Assembly: GCA_024336345.1 (NCBI GenBank)
Contig: JANFOG010000015.1
Span: 620,001 to 684,000 of the forward strand
Direction: 5' to 3'
Source of the DNA: Mariannaea sp. PMI_226
Taxonomy: Eukaryota > Ascomycota > Sordariomycetes > Hypocreales > Nectriaceae
Length of the DNA stretch: 64,000 nucleotides
In this document: positions 1 through 11,907 of the stretch, one piece after another
How the letters are laid out: each line of letters opens with the position of its first letter
Position numbering within the stretch: position 1 is the first letter of the stretch
Translations under genes and position numbers: made by a program
The notes under the pieces: model-generated
Seen by the model: only the letters and a program-made list of their open reading frames with translations
What the model was told of the DNA's origin: nothing
Databases searched by the model: none

Positions 1-1440
1 GTATGGTGAACGTACGAGTAGATATTGGACATGAGCGCGGCCAGTGTGCCCAGGTTCGTTTGCAAGTCTGCCTCTGCCTCCTTTATCTTGTCCTCCCACT
101 GGCTCTTGTACCGGTATGAGCTGTAAAAATCCTGCAGGCCCTTCCACACGGCTCCCTCGGTCCCGTCATCACCCACCTCCTGCAGCAGGTTGGTCATCTT
201 CTCGAGCGACTCGTCTGTGCTCTTGATGGCTGATTCAATCTGCTTCTTGAGTATCTGGCCGCTTTCACCCTCGACAAGATCCGGACGCGCTTCCAGGCTG
301 TGCTGGATCTGGTATATAGTATCCTTCGCCGTGGTGGCCTCTGCTGAGAGAGCTTGTATTTCTGCCGGTGCGCCTTGCAAGTCATTCAACCAATCCGCCC
401 ATTCCTTGGCCGTGTTGGCATGATCGGTCAAGATCCTGAGCCCTGTGAACGTTGCCAGAGTTCGGGGGAACCGTTCCCAGAAGTCGCCAGTTGCCGAGTC
501 CTTTGCGCTGTGTTCTGTTGGTGAGCCAGAGGGTGAGCTTGAGCTTGGCCTTGGCCTTGGTCTTGGTTCCGATTTTGACGGCTTTGGCCTCGGTTTCTGG
601 TGCGGCCGTTGTGCTTGGCTGTCTGCTGTTGATCGCCGAGTTGGTGATGGCCTGGTTGGAGAGCCTACATCGGCATGCCGTGAGCGACGGGTGTCTTCTC
701 GTGATCTTGACTTTGGACTTGACCTGGGGAAATCTGGGTGTGAATAGTCAAATTGCCCATGACGGCCTGGCGATGATGATTTGAAGGCAACAGCCGCAGC
801 GCCTGGTCGCATCGCATAGGACGAGTCATATGACATCCGCCTCCGATCAATGGGCCTATGATGGCTGTATGGGTACGAGTCTGGCGGATATTGCTGCATC
901 ATGCCGGGTCGCGCAGAGTGCAAATCATGGTACGCAGGCCTGTCTCTTCCACGCCCCGTCGTGCGATCCATGGGGTATCGAGGCAATGCTGGTGAGTCCG
1001 GCGAGAGAGGACGGCTGTCCTCGTCTGCGGAGATGGATCCATCGCGGGTCGAGCGCCTGCGAAGCCGTCTCGAGTCTTTGAGCGTTGGCTCTCGGCGGAG
1101 CGGGGGTGGTGAAGGTGAGCGTCGGCGCGTGGCGCTTCTTCTCAGTGGGTACGGCTGCCTGTAATGATGGTGCTCATTACCATCGTCCTCAAAGTGGTCG
1201 TCGTGGTCGAACCGGTTGGGTCTTCGTCGCTCGGCTTCATATGATCTCGCCCTTCGTCTGGAGCTGGCGGCGGGCGGATGCAAGTGTGCGTTGGAGCCAT
1301 CGCCATGTGAACTCAGCGGCCTCGGCGTCGTCGGCGAATGGGATGACGTTGTGTTTGTATTTCTGCGAGACCTCGAAGAGGCGGTCGACCGTTTTGATCT
1401 GGACGATCGCCTGAAGGAGGAGGCCAGTTTGCCGAGCATG
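1..1440 (-). CDS. Coiled-coil protein with long disordered basic/Pro-rich region; partial (3' end off left edge), apparent frameshift
   Basis: Unrecognised family. On the minus strand an open frame runs from about 1262 to the left edge without a stop. It first encodes a disordered Arg/Pro/Ser-rich region with RPRPRP-type runs, then from about position 500 a helical, charged segment (GDFWERFPRTL, then HANTAKEWADWLNDLQ, then many Glu/Lys/Gln) that looks like a coiled coil. Upstream, about 1413-1237, a different frame is clearly coding: its third positions are mostly C or G and it reads AIVQIKTVDRLFEVSQKYK and later AEFTWRWLQRTLASARRQ, but it stops at a TGA at 1239-1237. The two frames differ by one base and no GT-AG intron joins them. 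The start is uncertain; a good acceptor (CTCCTCCTTCAG) near 1414 suggests a further 5' exon. It may be a pseudogene, an assembly indel or a recoded gene. Confidence 0.6.
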
Positions 1441-1441
1441 T

Positions 1442-2355
1442 CGGCCGTTTACACATCCACAGATGTGCAGAGAATGAATTTGCATCAATTCATTGTTGGG
1501 CGAACTGGTCAGAACAAACACTTGACTATATACATACATATTACAAGGCCCGCGACCCAAATCCTTCCCCTCCCCCCCCCCGCGCGGCCAATGACGCCAT
1601 GGCAGTGCAGGGCCATGACTACAGGCCCTATCACGAACCATGTGCGCGTGAGTTGAGCGTGGGCATTGGGCTGATGCGCGTGTGACGTGTCTTCTGATCC
1701 ACCACGCTTTTTAGAGCACCAAGCGCACCCAATACATTATGGAGTTGTAGTAGCAGGGGGAGAGCTCGTTTTGATTGCAAGAACACCAGTTGCACAAAGC
1801 AGTGAGCGGAAGCCTGATGAGTGATACGTGATGCTCTCGTGACTTTCGGTGTGTTGCCTGATGGAATGCGCTGGAGGCCGCTGAGAGGTTCTGTTGGTGT
1901 TGGTGAAGTGTCTAGCGCCAGGCAGTGCTACCATCTTACCAACAGTGCCCCAAGTTTAGCATGGTTGTTTAGGCAGTTTAGTGCCTCTCTTCCCACCTAG
2001 CTACCTAGATGCCCTACGGAGGGACCTATAAGAGTGCACTAGCAAGTGCCGTCTTGCCTTTTACTGTCTTCCAGGCTCTTTTCTAATCCGAAGCTGGTGT
2101 GGCCTTCAACACTAGTATGCTTATACTTATTGCTATAAATGGAAAAAGGAACATGATACAGTATAGCATTCTTTCTGTCCCTAATAATACATTTTATTTC
2201 AAATGATCAACTAAGAAAGCTTCAGAATCTTCACGTCTTCCTAAAAAAAAAAGAAACGTGTGGGTTACATCTATTGTTGCCGACGATGTATGTAGGCTCT
2301 CTGTATTTTCTCGATCCTAGATAGCTAGCTACCTCGCTGAGGAGATGTCCATTTT
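1442..2355. other. Intergenic, no gene seen
   Basis: About 0.9 kb between the start of the left-edge gene and the 3' end of the DUF6604 gene. It contains a C-run near 1567 and AT-rich sequence after 2100, consistent with a promoter facing left and a 3' flank. No supported ORF on either strand, apart from a possible unplaced 5' exon of the left-edge gene. Confidence 0.5.
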
Positions 2356-4750
2356 TCATATCTTACTTTTCCAGAGAAACTTGTGAATAGAGAGATTGCT
2401 GTCGAACTCATTAAACAAACGTTTGGCGCTATTCATCATTTTAACATATGGCGAGGTTGGTGCCAGTCCGTCACAAGGGAGATGCTGGACAGTTAGATCT
2501 AAGATGGCGTCAACGAGTACGAAGCCAAGATCTCGGTCCGGCCGGAATATTCCTTGCCCATTGTTGATGTATAAGGAACAGAGCTCTTCCATCAAATCCG
2601 CACTCAGCACAAATACCGCAAGGTAGTTGACGCGAGCAATGGGTAACGGGCCGATGAACTCATCCAGAACAACCTCCTTTACATTTTCCAAGGAGATATC
2701 CGGGGGTGAGCCGTAATGGCGCTGCGTTGCCTCGTCCTGTTGCCGCCGGCTCGAAGATTGCCCTCGAGATTTGTCTTGCAAAACAAAACGCCAGAACTCG
2801 GCTGTCGCTCCGTATCCAGAAGTGTGAAAGTCAGAAAACTTGGACAGCCGCTTTGGTCCATTTCGGCGCCTTGAACTTCCCGGAAAAGCTCTGCACAAGC
2901 CCGGCTTGCTGTTGTTCTCAGTGACGTCCTTCTTTTGCAGTTTACTGCCCGCGGCTCGCCGGAAATAGGAGCAAAAATTCTTGGTAGGAAGCGCTCCGAA
3001 GAAGAGCTTGTCCCGGAATATCTCGCAGAGTTGGTCCATCAGCGTGATGGGTTGGAAATTCGAGTCTGTTTTCCGGAAAAGGTTATAAAGATGGAGGAGC
3101 GCGCATAGATATCCTGTATCCAAACACAGGTGTAGTCCTTCAGACATGGCGATGGTGAGAATCTCGACCATGTGACATCCCGCGGTCCAGGGAGCTTCAT
3201 GGTAGACATCAAACCGGATTTCCTTAGTATAACCTTTCAGACCATCAAGAAGATCTTGTAGGTATCGCAAATGAACATCTGGCGAAGACCCCGGTTTCTT
3301 CTGAATGCAATGTATGGCATCGGAAACACCCTTTCGCACCTCAATCGCGAACTGAAGCGCCAGCATGCGACACTCTTGTGGCTTCGATTCAGTTTTGCGC
3401 CGCATATACGCCTTGGTAGAAGAAAGCAGCATTTCCATACCAAAAACTAACTGTATGGGTATAGGAAGACTCGTGTCCGTCAAAACCTGGCTGACTAGGG
3501 TGAGAAGTCGCTCACAGACCGACTGCGAACATTCCGATGCCTCAATAGCCGCGATGGCCCGATCTGAGGCGAGACGTTGTTCCATGTTTCTTAACATCGC
3601 ATACATAGCGTCGTTATTGCTGAGACCGGATTCCTGATACTGTTGTGAGGACGCAACGTCCGGGATCCCGGGAGCGTCCACGGCTGTTCCACATGACGGC
3701 GCATTCTTAGCCTTTTCCCGGAGAGCCCTGTAGTGCCGAAGAAGATCGCCCTGGCAAAATAGCCATTGGGTCTCTGAGAACCGCTGTATCTCAGAATGTA
3801 GGCCTGGAAAATTGCCGATTCTAACTTCCTTCTGCTTCATCTGATGTGTTGACAATATCGAAAGCAACGAGTCATAGTCAAACTGACTAAACCTTTTACC
3901 CACCCCCTGAAATGCGGTAGATGATAGCCAGGCAGCCAGGCAAAGAGGCAAGGTCCCTTTTGCCGCCTCCGCCCAAGTTTTGTCGGATTGGTCAAGAAAT
4001 GCGTCAAGTGTCTTTCAGGAACTGATTAGCGTCGGGAGGTCGTAATCCTACTTAGAAGAAGAAAAAGCTCACTTGCATATCAATAATCCATTCAATCCAC
4101 TCTCCCAAGTCGTCATCTAGAAGAGCACTGCCATCGCTAAAAGGCTCTGGTTCAGTTTTCACGGGATGGTCTCCATCCATATTGATCCCACATAGTATAT
4201 CTCCCCCTTCTTCCTCCTCCTCCTCTTCTTCCATTGCGTTTTCATTGCTAGGTTGTTTTGACCACAGGGGAGCAAACCGATTGTGACTTTGTCTAGCTGA
4301 TGGTGGTTTCTGAGGGCTGTAGTCGTGATGTGGCTGGCCACTATTCGGCTTTGACTCGAGGATATGGAGCGTCTCTTCAAGCCTACCCCTATTAGCATAT
4401 CATTGATCTGCGTTACCATTTTCTTCTATTTTATCTTACCTGGTGATGAACGCCTCATGAGTGTCATTAAGGTATGGTACAGAGGCATCTGAGTTTGTAG
4501 ATAATGACTTGTGCAATTGGTGAACTCTGCGACGTGCTCCGATGGCGTTTCGCAGTGCCGTCAACACGTATGGAGGCACCTCACACTTGGCAGGAAGGCC
4601 TTTTGCGCAGTCGACTATTTCATTTGTGGTCCGGAAAGCCTCATTTGAAATCCAGCTGCATTGAGATAGGAGCCAATCGAGTGCGATCTTCGTTGTTCTC
4701 TTGTAAGATACGTAAGTATCCACCAGTTTGTTGGTCGGGTAGGTGGCCAT
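2356..4750 (-). CDS. DUF6604-type fungal protein, three exons, 758 aa
   Basis: Three exons read on the minus strand: 4750-4440, 4382-4073 and 4011-2356 (2,277 nt with stop). Introns of 57 and 61 bp have GTAAGA...GGGTAG and GTGAGC...GAAAG borders, and the first contains TGCTAAT. The N-terminus (LVDTYVSYKRTTKIALDWLL) matches the pattern of the fungal DUF6604 domain (tyrosine-rich YxxYKRxT, then helical W-L), usually at the start of large proteins of unknown function. Residues from about 150 include a run of eight Glu followed by an acidic, disordered part; the remaining 550 residues are mostly helical with no motif I can name. Function is unknown. The stretch after 4011 opens without ATG, so the spliced model is needed to explain it. 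The domain name is a recall from family knowledge, not a search. Confidence 0.82.
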
Positions 4751-6177
4751 ATTGTCACATGGGGGGTGGTCTGCCAGGACGCAATTCTGTTTAATTTTGA
4801 GTTATTTAACGCCCCGACTGTCTGTCTAATAAGTATTAAAGCCCAATCCTTTGATTTAGGCATTAATCAGATGCACGCCCAGTTTTGCACATGTATTCCT
4901 GAGTGCTGGACACGTGACTTTAGCTCATGTGTGTTCCCTATCCCATCTACCTATTGGAAGCAGAGAAACCGCTAGTAAGCAGCCACGGGTGCGGTATGTG
5001 AAAATCTAGGGGCTATAAGGGTGGATGAAAAGCGGTATCGGAAAGGAGTATACATCCCTAGGTAACTGACAGGGAGTATATGATCGTGGCGTTACCAGTT
5101 GGAACAAAATCTTTTGAGAGTGATATCTATAGAGGTGGAGTATCTTGGCTTTTCTGATACCTTAGCTGGGGATTCGACAAGGCTCCGTGATGAAAGCCGT
5201 AATATCATTTACAGCGAGGATCCGAAGTCCTGTCATTTGGTGATACCTCCCGGGGTCGTTTTCAACCTAGGATCCTAGCGTAATAAAGTTAGTTGACACT
5301 GCCCACCTAGGATCGAATATTGAAGAGTCGGGATCGTATCTGTAAACAGCCCCAATCCCAACTACGCTCGATATCCTGAATTCTTCTAGCTTATTTTAAT
5401 ACAAGGCGTCGGTCTGGATGAGGATAAAAAGGGTATTCATTGCTTTGCGTTTGTCTTACACGCCTGCTTCTCGACAGATCCTTTTTCTCCGCCCTTGTTT
5501 CCACTACGCCTGCCTACTACAGGCAAAAAAGGGCTCGACAATTCCAGTTCCAACCCCAAGTCTTATAGACTAGTCAACGGTCCGAGATCGACAGACACAG
5601 ACCCTCATGAACCTATCGAGTTGCAAGTTGGTAGCTCTAGGAACGACCACCTAGTGATGGGACCCCGTGCCTCAACTCGGGTACTCAAACCAGAGCATGG
5701 CACCTTGAATACACAACCAGACAGCACGATCTATTATGAAGTAGATGAGCAGGAGTTCGATACTGCCATGACTAAATAGCTGAGAAGGATTGGGGAGAGA
5801 TGCACGAATATTTGGCTCGCAAGAGATTAGAATCAAGGCGACCTTACCTGCCAGTCATCGTGCACACGCCGAGGTCAATCCTTTTACTCGTTGCTATAAT
5901 CGTGCGATCTCATTTGTATCTAGTAATAATACTCCCCAACTTATCATGCGTACTGAAACAAATAAATTGGCGGTCTACTTGAGCCCCTGTCTGGAGTGTA
6001 GTGGGGCGCTCAGGCACCAAGTTCTGCCTGCTGAATGATCTCCAGATATAGGTCGTCCATATATACATGCACTATCCTTACTAAGTCGCTTTGCGAGACG
6101 CCGTTGTTTTCTTTTTTTTTCTTTCTTTTGCTTGTAACACCTAGATAGTTACTATTTCATTGGCACCAGTAACGAAC
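4751..6177. other. Intergenic, possible gene relic
   Basis: AT-rich 1.4 kb. A 95-codon frame at 5495-5779 (GKKGLDNSSSNPKSYRLVNG near its start, VDEQEFDTAM near its end) follows a splice-acceptor-like CTACTACAG at 5512-5520 but has no ATG or upstream exon that I can support. It could be a 3' exon remnant. The rest looks non-coding; a T-rich run lies at 6110-6130 just before the next gene. Confidence 0.4.
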
Positions 6178-7252
6178 ATGTCTCCGTCTCCGTCCGGTTT
6201 TCCGCCTATTGCATCCATCACAATCTTCCCCAAGCCTAATCACGATGACTGGCATGCCGACGAAGAGCTTTCACCTTTAGCAGGTTACGGCCGATTAGCA
6301 TTCGATGTCTTTGTAACAGTAAGTTTTGCGCCCCGTGAGATGTAGTGATTATGACCTGGTGAATTGAGATATGCAATAGGAAAATTGGGATGATGCCGCT
6401 CCAAGAGATCAAGATCGAGAGCAGTGGGAACGTCTTGTCAGAAAGTACTTCGCCCTGGGACAGCGTGGGCGTGAGGTGCGTATGGAGTCACTGAAAAAAA
6501 AACCACAGAAGCAATTCCTATATAACACCATTTCTAACTAAACATGAAAGCCATATAACCGCATGTCTGAGGCGGCTCAGGCACAAACGCGAGGGCCCGG
6601 ATATGGATTTGATGAGAGGGAGCTGCCAAAGATGCCTGCACAGGCCCAGATTGATCGGATCCTGCTTCCTTACCAGACCATTCAGGAGAGGAATGTCTGC
6701 GCCAAGAATGGCCGTGTAACTCCAAGCGTCGTCATCTGGCTACGAATATGCTATCTCCCAGAACTAGAACAGGCGTATCACGATATGGCTGCCATGGCGG
6801 AGGTGGGTGGCAATGAGCAAACCACAGTCTACGTTGTGGATGATAATCACATTTTCGACAACAAGGAGCTCTACGACTTCGGCTGCGAGTGGACTCGTAT
6901 TTTGTCCCGAGTTCCAGAACTCGGGAGTGGCTATGGTATATGCTGGCCCAAAGATGAAGACGAGTGGACAATTTGGGACGAACGGATGGAGGAGAGGCAG
7001 GCGGATGGAGATTTGACCCTAGAGCCATTCCCCAAGACACCTGACCAGTGGCCTCGCAATGTGATTTATGTTGTGGACGAGGAGTCGCTGAGGGAGGGTT
7101 TGGTCAAGATTAAGTGGCTCAATCAGTTTGGAGAGTGCGTATGGGAGAACAAGGCTGGTCCGGCATCAATGCACAGCATGCTCGGTGCCATGCTAGACGG
7201 GTGCATTAGCGATTATGTTGAAGGAGCAGAGAAAGGAGGCATACTGCTTTGA
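6178..7252 (+). CDS. Unrecognised fungal protein, three exons, 312 aa
   Basis: Exons 6178-6318, 6380-6475 and 6551-7252 join in frame (939 nt with stop). Introns are GTAAGT...GCAATAG (61 bp) and GTGCGT...ATGAAAG (75 bp). I chose ATG 6178 (MSPSPSGFPPIASITIF), which follows AACGAAC; the upstream in-frame TTG is not a likely start. No domain recognised. The C-terminal half contains two similar segments: TTVYVVDDNHIFDNKELYDF around residue 175 and NVIYVVDEESLREGLVKIKW around residue 252, each a predicted beta strand YVVD followed by an acidic helix, suggesting an internal duplication. There is no signal peptide or membrane segment, so it is probably cytosolic or nuclear. Neighbours give no functional clue. 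Confidence 0.8.
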
Positions 7253-8387
7253 CTGGCTACGGGGTGACTGTTAAATATTATAGTGCCTCGATCACAGTTC
7301 TTGATATTAAATAGTTTATTTTGGCTATTCATCCTTCAATAAGGTACTCGATTGACTACCGCACTTTTACCAGGCCGCGATGACTTGGCCATCTACATTT
7401 CTTGAACATTACCTAGTGTGGGCTTGCCATCGGGTGGTTTTCCTCTTGTACGTATTCCCAGATCCCCCTTACCCAATCAAAGCATTTATAAATGTCGATT
7501 GCTGAGACGGCGCATCCGTCTCACAGATCTCTCCCGCTTTATCCCTCCGCCCGTGGGTGGTGCGGAGTGTTGCTGCGATTACTTGTTACAGCAGCTCTAA
7601 GTGCTGATGCTTCTGCTAAAACGCTGATCTTCTCAGCGGTGACGTCGAGGACCAGCGCAGCGTTTGACCCAACTAGGTACAGCGTACCTCCACCTCCACC
7701 TCCACTACACAGCTCAGCACAGCACAGCACCTTATTTAGCTGAGGCAGAAGTGGCGGCCGCAGTGCGCTGCAAAGAACCTGGAAACGATCAGTTGGGTGC
7801 TTCGGTGATCCCCCCCGCCAGGGCATATTTTGAGACGCCAGGGGCCAATCACTGGCTCGACTCGCTGGAATTGATCCTCCCAGCCCTGCGACGTCACATC
7901 TGCCTTCTCAGCGGCACATCCTCCCTGGATCAAGTTTAGTGCCATGCACAAGGTAGGGCGGCCATGTTGAGCGTTGAATGGTCCATTCTCGCATCAAGAT
8001 GATCTCAAACGGGGCGCGGGCGCAGCGACATCCTTGCTTCCATCATGCCGTTTTTTTTCTCTCTCGTCGTTTTTCGTTGGAAACGGGCGTGGTATTCTAG
8101 AAATTCCTGATGTTTAATGTTCAGGGACTCAAATTATAAATATTGACCTGATCCCCTTTTCAAGTTGGCTATTTTCCCTCCCCTCCAATTTGCATCACCA
8201 CCTACACTCTTCACCATCAAGTAACCTTACACCAAGCAAAACCAGATAACGACACAACACCTATCTGTGCTTTACAAAGTCATCAACTTCTAGCATCACG
8301 CCATCTTCACTCCAAAGGAGCAACGAAAAAAAAAAGTCTCATATTGCAATATTTCACACACACCTCTCCAGTACTTTTTCTTCCATC
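7253..8387. other. Intergenic/promoter, short repeats
   Basis: 1.1 kb with no supported gene. It contains a short CCTCCA hexamer run near 7685-7708 followed by CAGCACAGCACAGCAC, and a pyrimidine-rich leader from 8160 to the ATG at 8388 with many CACACC/CATCAC motifs, typical of the 5' UTR of a well expressed fungal gene. Confidence 0.5.
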
Positions 8388-9092
8388 ATGGCCTCTTCAT
8401 CATCCTCAGATTCAATCCCCACCCTCCAAATCGACTTCTCCTGGAAGAAGTTCAAGGCCCTTGTAACCGATCAGACAAACCCAGACCAGCCAATCTACAT
8501 CATCGATTGCAAGAAGCTCAAGGCGCCACACATCGTCTTCAAGGATGCCATTCAAGACGCGGTCGTCGCCACGGCTACTCTGCACGCGGTATCCATCGAT
8601 ACCGACTACGACCTCCGCGGCTACAAGGGCACCCTCAAGGCACTCAAGCGCCTCCACACCTCTTACACCCACTTGTCGTACAACTATTCCGACTCGGAGA
8701 CCCCCATGGCCATGACTTGGGTGAGCGCGGCCAGTTTCAAGACTTGGGACTTTACTTGCCTTGACGAGAATCAGATGCCCGTCGCCAAGTTCGCCTCACG
8801 CCCATGGGGAGCCAAGAAGGTGGGAACCGTCGAATTCTCCGGTCCAAAGGCGCATCTCCCCGCCGCCCGGGAGGAGGCTTTGGTCATTGGCCTGACGCTG
8901 TACTACACCATGCTCCTCCGCGCAAACAACATCTTCAGCCTAGTCGGCGCTGCCATTGCCAAGCCCGGGCCGCTAGACAAGAATGCGGCTCCCAAAGACC
9001 ATAAAAAGTCTCTTTCTGACGACGACACGATCTCCCTGGACTCCTTACCGAAGCCTCCCCCTTATCATAGAGAAGTGTCAGAGCTGGAATGA
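8388..9092 (+). CDS. Single-exon 234-aa protein, possibly tubby C-terminal/LURP-like fold
   Basis: One uninterrupted frame with strongly C-ending codons and a long CT-rich leader, so probably well expressed. After a Ser-rich start, residues about 15-195 alternate predicted strands in the order seen in tubby-like/LURP-one-related domains: PIYIIDCKKLKAPHIVF, then a variable region, MTWVSAASFKTWDFTCLD, ENQMPVAKFA, and a hydrophobic C-terminal helix (ALVIGLTLYYTMLLRANN). The last 40 residues are Pro/Lys/Asp-rich and disordered. Proteins of that fold bind membranes or phospholipids. The assignment rests on strand order and the single terminal hydrophobic helix, so it is tentative; the coding call itself is strong. 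It is convergent with the Zn2Cys6 gene 149 bp away. Confidence 0.85.
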   Translation: MASSSSSDSIPTLQIDFSWKKFKALVTDQTNPDQPIYIIDCKKLKAPHIVFKDAIQDAVVATATLHAVSIDTDYDLRGYKGTLKALKRLHTSYTHLSYNYSDSETPMAMTWVSAASFKTWDFTCLDENQMPVAKFASRPWGAKKVGTVEFSGPKAHLPAAREEALVIGLTLYYTMLLRANNIFSLVGAAIAKPGPLDKNAAPKDHKKSLSDDDTISLDSLPKPPPYHREVSELE

Positions 9093-9241
9093 TCAGCTAG
9101 ACGGTTTTTTGTTCTTTCTCCCGCTTTGGTTTCTTTCTTTCCTTCTGTGTCCACACGAATAATGTCTCGATAGAATAGCAGCATGCATGTTTTCATATTT
9201 TTTTTTCTTTTAGGATAGAAAAAAAATCCAAGAGATTACCG

Positions 9242-10887
9242 TCAATCAATCTCTCTCCACAGCTCCTGCAAGTCATCTCTGAATGCGTCTGCAACACAAA
9301 ACGTGACTCCAATCTTTTGAAGAGATTTCAGAAGATTTTCCCGTTGCCACAACTCCCTTGAGCGAGATCCTGCCACTCTGAGCGGGAACAATAAAAGCAA
9401 CGGCGAAATTCTAGATTGGTCAAGCACAACTTGACTCAATCTGAGAATGTTTCCAACATGCATCTGCACCTCATCCTCGGACAAAGTCGAAACCAAAGTG
9501 CCGAGGCTGTTCCAGTGCACAATGTCATAGTCGTATATCCCGGACAAGTATATACTCGTCGCAGCGTGGTATATGACAGCTAGCGAAGCAAAGTCGTCTT
9601 GCTCAAAGATTCCGCCAGATCCTGGTGATGCCACCTCCAGGAAATTGGCATGCGTCGTGTTCCACGTAGTAAGGGCCTCTCGTTGGCGAAACCCTTCAAG
9701 CGCAATCTTGTGGGCAAGGTTTACAGCGCTGGTGGGTTCTGACGGGTCAAATGTGCCGATAAAAGTCTTTGCACTACATTCGGTTGGACACAATCCTCAT
9801 ATTTCGCATTCATGTTTTGATAAAAGATTTGAACTCACCGAACAAGAAGTGAAGAGCAACAGACAATAATGTTGAGTAGCTCGTCTAAGGGGTGAGCGCA
9901 GACACTCTGTGTATCGGCTTGGGATTTATTGGAAAGTTCTTTCCAGCCAGGTTGGAGTAAAAAACTGGGCTCGTTGTACACCACCGATCTACAAACCTCA
10001 AAAATCTTGATTTCCATAAAGAATCGCTGGCCAGGTCCAGACCGACAAGTCTGAGGTCCGCAAGCGACCAGGGCCTTTGACGTCCCATGGACCAGATGTT
10101 TTATCCACCCTTCTCCTGATGCGTCTGTCATGAGCTAAGAGACGAACATTAGTAAAGTCGCTTCTTCTTCTGTTTCAAGATATGTGAATTGCCTCGGACG
10201 AACCTCAAACAACCCCAGAATCAAAGTAGTCCATAATACATTGAGCCGGGGCTGTGGCTTTACTAGATCATGACCAAGAGTGTCCCGTAGGCCAGCTACA
10301 GATTTAGCATAAGACGTGAGAGCAAATCGGTAGTTCTCCTGCCGTGTAGGTCCATCATGGGACTGCAGCCGAAACGAAGTTATAGCACCTAGAGACAGTA
10401 TTGCGTCTCTAAGGTATGTCTCTCCAGCCGAGCTCCTGACAAAGTCCTTGGTATCAATGGCAAGAATCCCGCGTTGGCCAAAATTGTTTCTTTGAAGAAA
10501 GACGTCAAAGTAGTGCAAGTAAAAGTATGTCAGATCGGCCTTGGGCGCTACTAATAACAGATCTTGACAATTTGGTCTCTTGCTAACTTGAAATGCAAAG
10601 CTAGCGGCAGTTTTCTGGTTGGCCTTGTCAACTTGTATAACGCGGGTTTTGGCTCCATGGTCAGGATAACTGCAAGGGACGCCTCGCTTATCACAATTAC
10701 TGCAGGGCAAGTTTCCAGAACACTTCCATGATCCATCCCGTTAGTGCACGGTGACTAGCTAAGACGGGAAGGGCAGCACCAAGAATTGTGAGGACTGGGG
10801 GGAATTCACCTTGAGATGGCTGACAGTGCACTGCCTGCAACGGAAGCGCTTCCTCCGACGATCAAACGGGCCAATAATAGTGGGCAT
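9242..10887 (-). CDS. Zn(II)2Cys6 transcription factor, four exons, 474 aa
   Basis: Exons 10887-10810, 10722-10204, 10134-9839 and 9773-9242 (1,425 nt with stop). The N-terminus carries a full zinc binuclear cluster only after splicing: Cys17-x2-Cys20-x6-Cys27-x5-Cys33-x2-Cys36-x6-Cys43, preceded by RRRKRFR. The first intron (GTGAAT...CACTAACG...GAAG) lies exactly before Cys27. The rest is a fungal-specific regulator domain with the usual helical signatures, for example LFELMTDASGEGWIKHLVHG, formed across intron 2. The cluster sits at the extreme N-terminus and the body resembles C6 regulators of sterol or secondary-metabolism type. It should act in the nucleus; targets are unknown. It is transcribed divergently from the secreted hydrolase 1.0 kb away, which makes that gene a possible target (inference). 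Confidence 0.88.
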
Positions 10888-11907
10888 CGTTTATGCAATG
10901 TCGATATGGTGATGCTTTTTGTTACCGCAAGCAAGATGCAATACTCTATGAATATGGAACAAAAAAAACTAAGGTGAAAGGGGTGAATAGTTGTTGGAAG
11001 GGGGTTGGAAGTTGCTTTAACCAAGAGCGGCACCAATACAGCGACGATATTTTGGGGCCAGATGCCCGCAGATGCCTGCAGATCTGACGATACCTAAATA
11101 GGAAATCATCGGGCGACGCTAGTCTGGGGCGCTGCGCTAACCCGGAGGCTGTGCAAAGAATTACACCAGACAACAAGGACAGTTATTAATGAGCAAATGG
11201 TGGTATTGGGATGGACAGGCAATAGGTTGGTATAATGTAAACATGAATCAATTATATGAGAATAGCCCAGGTTGTTTAAAATAAAAGACATGTATAATGT
11301 TGGAAGTGGAAAAAAGAAGGGAGTTTTTCTCCAAAAAAATTAAGGAAATCATACTTGATTTGTATGGACACTTGATAACTAATTACCTATGTTACTATAT
11401 AGCATATTACGCCCTGTATAATTTCCCGGACCAGACCCAGATTGCACACAAACAACAATGACGGATAGACAATTTTATGTCTCTCTTTGGATGGATTCTT
11501 CCCCATTGTGGACCAGCACAAACCGCGAGTCGCACCAAATACCGCGAATCCATGCCCGCCCTCTCCGGCAGCAAAAAAAGTCCCACCTGCGGCTCTCTCT
11601 ACAAATCGAAACTAGATCATGTCGTCTCGCCAGATGTAATCCAAAATAGGAAAGGAAGAGTCGTCGTAATCCGCTCTAACCTCCTCGGCTCCTTTATATC
11701 ACCCGGTGTTTTAAAGACCTTGGTATTTGCTATTGGCGATATCTCTATATAACCTCATAGAAGGAACCTCAATGTTGTTGCCATACAAGCTCACACTTCA
11801 ACACTTTTTTTGACATCTCATCTCATACCATCTCATTTGTTCCCATCTCCTTCTCTGTCCAAGTCTCGCCAACGCCTTCCCCCATATACAGTTCTCGGAA
11901 TCAAACA
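10888..11907. promoter_or_regulatory. Divergent intergenic region between regulator and hydrolase
   Basis: 1.0 kb between the start codons of the Zn2Cys6 gene (minus) and the hydrolase (plus). It is AT-rich from 11170 to 11430. A TATA-like CTATATAAC lies near 11744-11753, about 155 bp before the hydrolase ATG, followed by a CT-rich leader. No gene seen inside. Confidence 0.5.

Noticed and set aside
452..1656. Several plus-strand open frames of 80-146 codons over the left-edge gene
   Set aside because: They are shadows of the minus-strand coding frame; their composition is Ser/Leu/Arg-biased and codon third positions are not C/G-enriched.
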